A model generated the notes under the pieces. The model was given only the letters and a program-made list of their open reading frames with translations. It was not told the origin of the DNA and did not search any database. 64,000 nucleotides of DNA, taken from assembly GCF_015182315.1 (NCBI RefSeq), contig NZ_PRDL01000001.1, positions 1 through 64,000 of the forward strand, read 5' to 3'. This stretch comes from Cellvibrio polysaccharolyticus. Lineage in GTDB: Bacteria; Pseudomonadota; Gammaproteobacteria; Pseudomonadales; Cellvibrionaceae. Position 1 is the stretch's first letter; every line of letters begins with the position of its first letter. A program made the position numbers and the translations under genes. Of the stretch, positions 15,669-22,283 are shown piece after piece.

Positions 15669-16925
15669 TCAAAGACGTTGCGAAAGCCCTTCGTGCAAAG
15701 CACGGCGGTACGCGGTTGCGGCAGGAATCAATCCAAGTAATAGCGCAACACCCACAACTATACCGGCCATTTTCAACACATCGCTTTGTATTGGATTAAT
15801 GGCAATAAATAATCCCAGGTGTTCAGCCAGTAGCGGCTGGGCTAACAATAAACTGCCAGTAAGCAATGCGCCGCCCAGTACCAGAGCCAGCACCGTAATC
15901 AGTAATACTTCCAGTTCAATTAATAAAAACAGATGACTGGCGCGAGCGCCTACCGCGCGCAGCACAGCAATTTCCCGCTGCCGTTCATTCATCGATGCCA
16001 GCAAACTGGTCGTCATACCAATCAGTGCTGCAACCAACACCATCAACGAGATCAACCACAGCATTTGTTCCACCATGCCCAGCATTTGCCACATTTCCGA
16101 TAAAGCAACGCCGGGCAAAATTGCCATCAGCGGTTCCTGCCGATACTGGTTAATCTGTCGCTGCACCGTAAAGGTTGCGGCCTTGGAATTTAGCCCCACC
16201 AGAGCCGCAGTGATGCTGGAGGGCGTCAATGCCATTTCGCGTGCCTGCTCGGCAGATACCTGACGGCCCGGGAGCGGCATGCCCTGCTGCCAATCCAAAT
16301 GCAAAGCTTCTATACCGGCAAGGCTGACATGAATGGTGCGATCTACCGGCGTACCGGTCGGTTTGAGAATGCCACTGACCACGAAAGGCTTGTCATTATG
16401 ATGGTGCAAATTCACCGCGCCGGTGCCGTGCGCCAGTACCACCTGATCACCCACCTTGTAACCCAGTTTGCGCGCGACCTCCGCGCCCAGCACCGCATCG
16501 TAAAGATCATCAAACACCTTTCCGCTATCCAGCACCAACGGAAGATTGCGGCCAAACCGGTAGTGTTCAAAATAGGAAGGCAAGGTGCCCAATACGCGAT
16601 AACCCTTATGGGAATCGCCGAGAGAAATCGGCACCATCCAGGCTACCGAACGGTGTTGTTCCAGTTCCTGATAACTTTGCCAGGTCATATTGTTAGTAGC
16701 ATTGCCAATACGAAACACTGAATACAACAACAAATTAAGTTGCCCGGAGCGGGCGCCAACAATCAGATCGGTACCGCTTAGTGTTTGGCTGAAACTGCTG
16801 CGCGCCTGATTTTTTAAATGATGAATACCCAACACCAGCGCAATACTCACCACCAGTGACGCCAGGGTTAACAGGACGGTGATGCGTCGATTCCATAAAC
16901 TTAAACGGGCCAGCTTTAACAACAC
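15669..16925 (-). CDS. ABC transporter permease, FtsX/MacB-like (zinc locus)
   Basis: The 418-residue product has one N-terminal membrane helix (about 15-35), a large extracytoplasmic domain and three C-terminal helices (about 280-410), the FtsX/LolC/MacB type VII pattern. Its start overlaps the upstream ATPase gene by 10 bases, so the two form one transporter. Type VII permeases usually move lipoproteins or transmit mechanical force rather than import ions. Their recurrent association with DUF2796 (ZrgA) and DUF3299 proteins, as in the Vibrio zinc-related Zrg cluster, points to zinc homeostasis here. The substrate is not shown by sequence. Confidence 0.85.
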   Translation of the reverse strand: MLLKLARLSLWNRRITVLLTLASLVVSIALVLGIHHLKNQARSSFSQTLSGTDLIVGARSGQLNLLLYSVFRIGNATNNMTWQSYQELEQHRSVAWMVPISLGDSHKGYRVLGTLPSYFEHYRFGRNLPLVLDSGKVFDDLYDAVLGAEVARKLGYKVGDQVVLAHGTGAVNLHHHNDKPFVVSGILKPTGTPVDRTIHVSLAGIEALHLDWQQGMPLPGRQVSAEQAREMALTPSSITAALVGLNSKAATFTVQRQINQYRQEPLMAILPGVALSEMWQMLGMVEQMLWLISLMVLVAALIGMTTSLLASMNERQREIAVLRAVGARASHLFLLIELEVLLITVLALVLGGALLTGSLLLAQPLLAEHLGLFIAINPIQSDVLKMAGIVVGVALLLGLIPAATAYRRALHEGLSQRL

Positions 16926-17662
16926 GTGCGGCTCTCCTGTGTAGCAGTTTGATCGTCGGCTTTAAAAAGACCCATATCGAGATGGCGATTGAAAAAGGGT
17001 TGCAGGTTTTTATCGTGACTGACAAATAACAACGTGCTGCCCACTTGCTGCGCCGTCTCCAGCAACACCGACATAAAGGCATCGCGACTGTCGCTATCCA
17101 ACGCTGACGTAGGTTCGTCAGCAATAAGAATTTCCGGTTTCAGCAATAAAGCTCGCGCTACCGCAATGCGCTGCTGCTGGCCTACGCTGGTTTGACGCGC
17201 GGGTTGTGACAACAGGCTGGCCGACAAGCCCAAACGGTCACACAGGTCACGCGCCGTTTGCTGCACAGCCGGGCCACGTTGACCGGCGAAATGCGCACCC
17301 AGCACAATATTGTCCAGCACACTTAAATAAGGAATGAGATTGAACTGCTGAAAAATAATGCCGATATGCCTGGCCCGAAACAGATCCCGCTGGCGCTGCG
17401 ACAAGCCTGAAAAGGACGTACCTAACAAATCCACTTGCCCGGACGTTGGCCTGGCAATACCGGCGAGCAAATTTAGGAGCGTTGACTTGCCCGAGCCGGA
17501 TGGTCCGAATAGAAATACTTTTTCACCACGAAAAATATCCAGCTGTGGAATATCCAGCAGCAGAGGTGCGGACACTTTCCAGCGAAATTTTACATCCCGA
17601 AGTCGGATCAACGGCTCCGCCCCGGTGGATATTGATGATTCAGAAATTGAATTTACAGACAT
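16916..17662 (-). CDS. ABC transporter ATP-binding protein (zinc locus)
   Basis: The 248-residue ATPase is LolD/MacB-like. Walker A GPSGSGKST spans about 53-61, the Q-loop is in FQQFNLIPY (about 104-112), and Walker B ILIADE is at 178-183. The signature reads SVGQQQR (159-165) instead of LSGGQQQR, so the second serine/glycine position is altered. The D-loop SALD and H-loop FVSHD are normal. It overlaps the permease gene by 10 bases and is divergent from the DUF3299 gene, leaving 87 bases for both promoters. It is presumed to power the adjacent FtsX-type permease. Confidence 0.9.
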   Translation of the reverse strand: MSVNSISESSISTGAEPLIRLRDVKFRWKVSAPLLLDIPQLDIFRGEKVFLFGPSGSGKSTLLNLLAGIARPTSGQVDLLGTSFSGLSQRQRDLFRARHIGIIFQQFNLIPYLSVLDNIVLGAHFAGQRGPAVQQTARDLCDRLGLSASLLSQPARQTSVGQQQRIAVARALLLKPEILIADEPTSALDSDSRDAFMSVLLETAQQVGSTLLFVSHDKNLQPFFNRHLDMGLFKADDQTATQESRTCC

Positions 17663-17749
17663 TTTGTCGGTCTCCTGTGAACTTCATAAGCCCGACAACC
17701 TGGTTTATGATAGAGCAACACTGTATGTACCTTAATCGATGAGTAAGTC

Positions 17750-18403
17750 ATGACGTTATTTCACCGCGCAACTGCACCCCTGAAAGCCTTGCTTCTGCCA
17801 GTGTTGCTGGCTGGCAACCTGTGCCTGGCCGATGCAGCCCCCAGGACCGTCGATTGGACCGAATTGATGCCGGAAGAAGATCTGCAATTGCTGATGAATA
17901 TGCCCGCCGTCGATCACGAAGGTTTGAGCGACGACGAATTGATGCAGGATACGACCGCAACAACCTTAAAAAGTCCCACCTCCAGTTTTGAAGATGAAGT
18001 CGCCAATGCCATAGGCCAGGCGATTCAGGCCGGGCAAAGCCAGGAGCGCACCTGGCAGGATGCACTGGTTTCAACCCGTGTAAGGCCGGAGCTGGACAAC
18101 ACCAATATTCGCCTGGCCGGTTACATTGTGCCGATTGATTTTGACGATAACGATGTGATTACCAGCTTCTTTCTGGTGCCGTATTTTGGCGCTTGCATCC
18201 ATGTGCCGCCACCGCCACCCAATCAAATTATTTATGTGCGCTACGCCAAAGGGTTTACCCTGGAAAATCTCTACACACCTTTCTGGATATCCGGAAAGTT
18301 GAAAGTTGAAACCATCGAAAATGATATGGCGCTCGCCTCTTACAGCCTTGATGCCAGCCAGCTGGTGGAATATCAGGAAGGCGACATTCCCGAGCCGCAG
18401 TAA
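17750..18403 (+). CDS. DUF3299 exported protein (zinc locus)
   Basis: The 217-residue product has an N-terminal signal (about 1-29, ending ADAA) and a DUF3299 domain (about 110-205). The hallmark GACIHVPPPPPNQIIYV is present. The Cys-Ile-His pair before the proline run is a plausible metal site. Family knowledge: DUF3299 genes recur beside FtsX-type ABC transporters and ZrgA-like proteins; their biochemical role is unknown. It is divergent from the ATPase gene and convergent with the first COG0523 GTPase, separated from it by a strong terminator. Confidence 0.87.
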   Translation: MTLFHRATAPLKALLLPVLLAGNLCLADAAPRTVDWTELMPEEDLQLLMNMPAVDHEGLSDDELMQDTTATTLKSPTSSFEDEVANAIGQAIQAGQSQERTWQDALVSTRVRPELDNTNIRLAGYIVPIDFDDNDVITSFFLVPYFGACIHVPPPPPNQIIYVRYAKGFTLENLYTPFWISGKLKVETIENDMALASYSLDASQLVEYQEGDIPEPQ

Positions 18404-18418
18404 ACCGGAACATACACC

Positions 18419-18452
18419 AGGCCTGACAATATATTGTTGTCAGGCCTTTTTA
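18419..18452 (+). terminator. Strong terminator after DUF3299 gene
   Basis: AGGCCTGACAA (18419-18429) and TTGTCAGGCCT (18437-18447) form a perfect 11-bp stem with a 7-base loop, followed by TTTTTATT. It lies between the convergent DUF3299 and GTPase genes. Confidence 0.85.
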
Positions 18453-19481
18453 TTACCGCTGAGCAAAACCGGGCAGTAGCTGCAATGCCAGAATACTGGC
18501 CTGCAGCGCGGCTATATCAATCGGCTTGTCATCAATACATTCCAATCGGCTTTCGAGTGGCTCGCCATCATCCAGCAACGGGGGCTGATTAACGCTGAGC
18601 ACGCCGTTTTCCGCATTGAAAATATAACGCCCCTGGCTGGTGTTCAGCACGGCTTTAAAACGCATCACCGACAACCCGGACAGCAGCAGAAAAAATCCGT
18701 TAAAGTCAAACGGGATGTCGGCATGAAACAACCAGCCCACACTGTAAAAACCATTGCCCTGATTGGTGCGGCACAACCAGCTTTCCCCCTCCGCCAATGC
18801 AACCGGCAAAGCCACTTCCTGACGGGGAGCCAGCGCAGAACGATGTTGCTCGCCTTGCTGCGCCGCTCTTTCTCTTCGAGGTTTTAAAAGCCATTGCGGA
18901 TCAATCTTTCCGTGGCTGATCCATTCAATACCGCTCTTGTCTTTGCCGTGTTGCTGAACCCATTCGTTAAATATTTCTTTATCCTGCTCTGACGCCAGAT
19001 CGGTTTTATTCGCTACCACAATATCGGCGAGCGCCAACTGATCGTTAAAGCTGGCATTACCGATGTAACGCTCATCCGATAAACGGCGCGGATCCACCAG
19101 TGTCAGCGTCGCGCACAAATCCAGAACATTGTCGTAATACTCTCCGGTTAAGGTATTGATAATTTCTTCAGGATGGCCAAGACCGGTGGGTTCAATAAGA
19201 ATACGATCGGGACGGGTTCGCGCAATGAGCATATTCAAAGCGATTTTCATCGGCAGCCCGGCCACACAGCAAATGCAGCCGCCTGGCACTTCGCGCACAT
19301 GAACATTATCCAGCTGATCCAGCATGGCGCCATCAATGCCGATTTCACCAAACTCGTTAACCAGCACCGACCAGATTTCCTCTGCCGGTTTGCTTTTTAA
19401 CAAATGGGTGATGGCGGTGGTTTTGCCCACGCCGAGAAAGCCGGTAATGATATTGGTAGGAATGCGCTTTGACATAAACAT
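18453..19481 (-). CDS. COG0523 (CobW/zinc) GTPase 1
   Basis: The 342-residue G3E GTPase has Walker A GFLGVGKTT (about 14-22), the metal-binding CxCC motif in GGCICC (Cys69, Cys71, Cys72) and NKTD for guanine recognition. A C-terminal CobW_C-type domain covers about 235-340. Family knowledge: COG0523 GTPases bind zinc or other metals and act as insertion chaperones, many under Zur control. Its position 69 bases downstream of the ZrgA-like gene, same strand, supports a zinc role and probable co-transcription. No good ribosome site precedes either of two possible ATGs (19481, 19475). Confidence 0.9.
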   Translation of the reverse strand: MFMSKRIPTNIITGFLGVGKTTAITHLLKSKPAEEIWSVLVNEFGEIGIDGAMLDQLDNVHVREVPGGCICCVAGLPMKIALNMLIARTRPDRILIEPTGLGHPEEIINTLTGEYYDNVLDLCATLTLVDPRRLSDERYIGNASFNDQLALADIVVANKTDLASEQDKEIFNEWVQQHGKDKSGIEWISHGKIDPQWLLKPRRERAAQQGEQHRSALAPRQEVALPVALAEGESWLCRTNQGNGFYSVGWLFHADIPFDFNGFFLLLSGLSVMRFKAVLNTSQGRYIFNAENGVLSVNQPPLLDDGEPLESRLECIDDKPIDIAALQASILALQLLPGFAQR

Positions 19482-19550
19482 TAACCAGAAAAAACGGCGA
19501 TAGTAACCGGATTGCCGATCACTGTCAGCCGTTAATCCCGCTGGAAATTT

Positions 19551-20252
19551 TTAAAATTTCAGCGTGTTGTTATCTGCACTGAAGCGGTGTGAGCCCTGGC
19601 GATTATCTACGATCCAGCTGCCTTGCAGCTGCTGCAAGGATGGAAATGCAGAAAAAATATTCAGGGTAATTTCCGACAGGTGTTCCGGCGATTCGCAATT
19701 CAGTACATATTGAATATCAAAATCCGCATGTGATTCGGTTTCACCGCTTAACAATGTGGACACCACTTCTGTTGCGGCTGCCTGGCAGCCGGCAGCGGCA
19801 GGCAATGTGAACAGCTTCTTATAGTCGCCCAGTTGTTCAACCACCTGCGTCAACTTTTGCTTGTCTGTATCCGATTGTGGCTGGTGTTCAAAGCCGGTCA
19901 AGTCGATTGCAGGGACGGTAAAACCAATGGCTAACGCCTGACCTTCCAGCACCAGAGTGACATCACCGGCACCGTGCACATGCGCTCCCGCCTCACGATG
20001 ATCGTGATCGTGATCGTGATCGTGATCGTGATCGTGATCGTGATCGTGATCGTGATCGTGATCGTGATCGTGATCGTGATCGTGATCGTGATCGTGATCG
20101 TGATCGTGATCGTGATCGTGATCGTGATGAGTGTGTTCTGCAGCTGCTTGCGATGACAAGACGGCGGCTGCTTCCGGCGGCGGCTCCTGCTGGCAGGCAC
20201 TTAATGACACAACAAGCCCGGCCAGCAATATCGGATTTAAAAACAGTTTCAT
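19551..20252 (-). CDS. zrgA: ZrgA-like DUF2796 zinc-binding lipoprotein with (HD)21
   Basis: The 233-residue protein starts with a lipoprotein signal (LSAC, Cys20). A histidine tract of His, 21 perfect His-Asp pairs and a final His follows. The DUF2796 domain begins REAGAHVHGAGDVTLVLEG. This matches Vibrio ZrgA, a periplasmic zinc-binding protein with a His-rich stretch. It probably scavenges or buffers periplasmic zinc for the neighbouring ABC transporter (inference). AAGGA lies 8 bases before the ATG. It is upstream of COG0523 GTPase 1. Two oddities: the tract is encoded by identical hexanucleotides, and the lipobox implies membrane anchoring. Confidence 0.9.
   Translation of the reverse strand: MKLFLNPILLAGLVVSLSACQQEPPPEAAAVLSSQAAAEHTHHDHDHDHDHDHDHDHDHDHDHDHDHDHDHDHDHDHDHDHDHDHREAGAHVHGAGDVTLVLEGQALAIGFTVPAIDLTGFEHQPQSDTDKQKLTQVVEQLGDYKKLFTLPAAAGCQAAATEVVSTLLSGETESHADFDIQYVLNCESPEHLSEITLNIFSAFPSLQQLQGSWIVDNRQGSHRFSADNNTLKF
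20001..20126 (-). repeat. Hexanucleotide array, 21 x CACGAT
   Basis: On the minus strand CACGAT repeats 21 times with no base change, encoding (His-Asp)21 inside the ZrgA-like gene. Because the unit is 6 bases, gain or loss of copies keeps the frame and changes only the number of zinc ligands. Confidence 0.97.
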
Positions 20253-20473
20253 AACATGGGTCCTTACTCAATTTATTTTTCGGATAAAAAATTTCCGGAA
20301 ACATGGCAGTAATGTATTGCACGGCCATGCGTTATCGGTAATTTTTTAATGCCCAAAGATGATCAGCGAACGCCGAAAAAGCTGTCGTTATTTTTGTAAC
20401 GAAAACACCGCCATGCCACATGGCTTCGGCTACACCTGGTGACTGCAACAAAGCATAGCTGATCACCTTACCA

Positions 20474-21661
20474 TTACCAGGCAGGAAAGGGATCGGGCAA
20501 GCCACTCCAATAATGTTTTCCGGCCAGCACCTCCTCATCGGAAAGTAAACAGGCGTCCAATTGCTGCACCAATACCTCTACCGACAGATCCTGTCCGATA
20601 AACACCAATTCCTGACGCATATCGCCGAAAGGCTCCTGCCATTTTTCCATAATGTAATGCAATTGCTCGGGGTCGGTGGGCCAATGCTCTTCTGCCAGCG
20701 CCTTCCAGAAATAACCTGCCGCGCCATGCTGTGCAAGACCGCCCGCCTGGCTCCACTGCCCGGCCATTTGCGGCCGGCTTGCCAGCCAGAAAAACCCCTT
20801 GGAGCGTAATAATTTGCCGCTGAGCATCGGGCAATTAAAGAAGTCATATATTTTTTGCGGATGAAAGGGTTTACGCGCCCGGTAGGTAAAACTGCTGATG
20901 CCGTATTCTGCGGTTTCCGGCTGATGCTCGCCACGCAACTCTTTCAACCAACCTGGCGCCTGTTGTGCCCGCTCAAAATCAAACTTGCCGGTATTGAGCA
21001 CTTTGTTCAGAGGCACAGCGCCACGGGTAGCAACAATGATTTCTGCTTCGCTGTTGAGCGCCTTTAATATGCCTTGCAAGCGGAAAATTTCTTCCGCCGT
21101 CACCAAATCGGCTTTATTAACAATAATTACGTCAGCAAATTCAATCTGCTCTACCAGCAAGCAGGAAATACTTCGCTGGTCGTCTTCGCCCAGGTGTTCG
21201 CCAACATCACTCAGCAAGCGCGCCTCCTGGTAATCACGCGCAAAATTGACCGCGTCTACGACTGTCACCATGGTATCCAGCCGGGCGATGTGCGACAGGC
21301 TCTGACCGGTTTCCGATTCAAAGGTAAAGGTTTCAGCAACCGGGAGCGGCTCGGAAATGCCGGTAGATTCAATCACCAGATAATCAAATTGCCCCGCTCT
21401 TGCCAGCCGCTCCACCTCAATCAGCAGGTCTTCCCGCAGAGTGCAACAGATGCATCCATTGCTCATCTCCACCAGTTTTTCTTCGGTACGATGCAGCTCT
21501 ACCTGATTTTGTACCAGCGCTGCGTCAATGTTGATGTCGCTCATGTCATTCACAATCAACGCAACCCGCAAGTTTTCCCGGTTGTGCAAAATGTGATTGA
21601 GCAACGTGGTCTTCCCCGCACCCAGAAATCCCGATAATACCGTTACAGGCAGTTGTCTCAT
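20474..21661 (-). CDS. COG0523 (ZigA-like) zinc GTPase 2
   Basis: The 395-residue G3E GTPase has Walker A SGFLGAGKTT (about 10-19), CxCC in NGCICC (Cys70, Cys72, Cys73), NKAD for guanine recognition and a long C-terminal CobW_C domain with WLASRPQMAG and WGDRRQELVFIG-like FGDMRQELVFIG. This layout resembles the ZigA/YciC zinc chaperone group induced in zinc starvation. I chose the ATG at 21661 because the conserved start MRQLPVTVLSGFLG follows it; an upstream frame to 21757 is unrelated. A near-consensus Zur box lies 128 bases upstream. It is the outermost gene of the zinc locus. Confidence 0.9.
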   Translation of the reverse strand: MRQLPVTVLSGFLGAGKTTLLNHILHNRENLRVALIVNDMSDINIDAALVQNQVELHRTEEKLVEMSNGCICCTLREDLLIEVERLARAGQFDYLVIESTGISEPLPVAETFTFESETGQSLSHIARLDTMVTVVDAVNFARDYQEARLLSDVGEHLGEDDQRSISCLLVEQIEFADVIIVNKADLVTAEEIFRLQGILKALNSEAEIIVATRGAVPLNKVLNTGKFDFERAQQAPGWLKELRGEHQPETAEYGISSFTYRARKPFHPQKIYDFFNCPMLSGKLLRSKGFFWLASRPQMAGQWSQAGGLAQHGAAGYFWKALAEEHWPTDPEQLHYIMEKWQEPFGDMRQELVFIGQDLSVEVLVQQLDACLLSDEEVLAGKHYWSGLPDPFPAW

Positions 21662-21788
21662 TGCAAGCTTCCTACAGGTTGAAAAACAAGGCGCCTCCCG
21701 GGAGGTACCACGGCAAGAAATTCTTCTGCGGACATGCTGGGAATCGTATTTAACCACTCCTTCAATCTCCGAGCCTTTCTTTATTTTA

Positions 21789-21803
21789 CGTTATAACATA
21801 ACA
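21789..21803. promoter_or_regulatory. Candidate Zur box
   Basis: CGTTATAACATAACA contains the palindrome GTTAT-AAC-ATAAC and matches the gammaproteobacterial Zur core TGTTATANTATAACA at 12 of the 14 fixed positions. It lies 128 bases upstream of COG0523 GTPase 2. Zinc-bound Zur would repress that gene when zinc is plentiful (inference from motif and gene content). Confidence 0.7.
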
Positions 21804-21887
21804 ATAAAATACTAAAGCGATTCGTCAGAATTTGGCAATCACCGCTTTAGCTGCCGCACCATAAGGGATCACATTTATGTAATGTTT

Positions 21888-21902
21888 TGTAATCGGTTTC
21901 TC
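21888..21902. promoter_or_regulatory. LacI-type operator, distal, TonB receptor 1
   Basis: TGTAATCGGTTTCTC fits the LacI-family pattern TGAAACCGGTTTCA with its central CG. The identical 15 bases, inverted, occur at 49553-49567 before TonB receptor 2. It lies about 380 bases from the start codon, with a second site nearer the gene. Confidence 0.65.
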
Positions 21903-22125
21903 GATTTTACAGATAAAATGCTTTCGACGACAAAAAATACGGTAACAAATCATCCCGCCCACAACGTAACGATTTCCTACTATTTCACAATGAAATCAAT
22001 TTATTAGGTGACTACTACCACTCCATTGTTACTCCCAGTGACATATTGTGTATTTTTACAGCAATTTTAAAATGCACCGATTTAGGGATTTTAACGGGGA
22101 ATTGTGCGACTTTTTTCATTGAATC

Positions 22126-22139
22126 TGTAACCGGTTTCA
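22126..22139. promoter_or_regulatory. LacI-type operator, proximal, TonB receptor 1
   Basis: TGTAACCGGTTTCA matches the LacI-family palindrome TGAAACCGGTTTCA at 13 of 14 bases. It lies 144 bases before the TonB receptor start, where it could repress from just upstream of or within the promoter. Confidence 0.7.
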
Positions 22140-22149
22140 ATTAATGTAC

Positions 22150-22178
22150 CGCCCCGATCAACCATCCGGATTGGGGCG
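22150..22178 (+). promoter_or_regulatory. Leader hairpin before TonB receptor 1
   Basis: CGCCCCGAT (22150-22158) pairs with ATTGGGGCG (22170-22178) with one G-T pair and an 11-base loop, probably in the 5' untranslated leader. Its role is unknown. Confidence 0.4.
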
Positions 22179-22283
22179 ATGGATAACTCAAAACAGTGCG
22201 CCCACCCCGATTTCCCACATCCTCGCCTGATCGCGTCCGGAAAAAAAGTTGACAAATGCCCTATAAATTTAAGGAGTTACTCC

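Larger units (their letters stand above)
21662..22283. other. Divergent regulatory region, zinc GTPase / TonB receptor
   Basis: These 622 bases between divergent starts hold no gene. They contain a Zur-like box (21789-21803), two LacI-type operators (21888-21902 and 22126-22139) and a leader hairpin (22150-22178), annotated separately. The region is AT-rich. Confidence 0.6.

Noticed and set aside
19974..20156. Open frame opposite the ZrgA-like gene encoding a Val-Ile repeat
   Set aside because: It is only the antisense of the CACGAT array; the minus-strand frame has a lipobox, ribosome site and family match.
20309..20320. Second Zur-like site before the ZrgA-like gene (GTAATGTATTGC)
   Set aside because: Only a partial palindrome with poor match to the Zur core; kept out of the feature list.
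22179..22283. Upstream start of TonB receptor 1
   Set aside because: It would precede the signal peptide by 35 residues and lacks a ribosome site, whereas AAGGAG lies before 22284.
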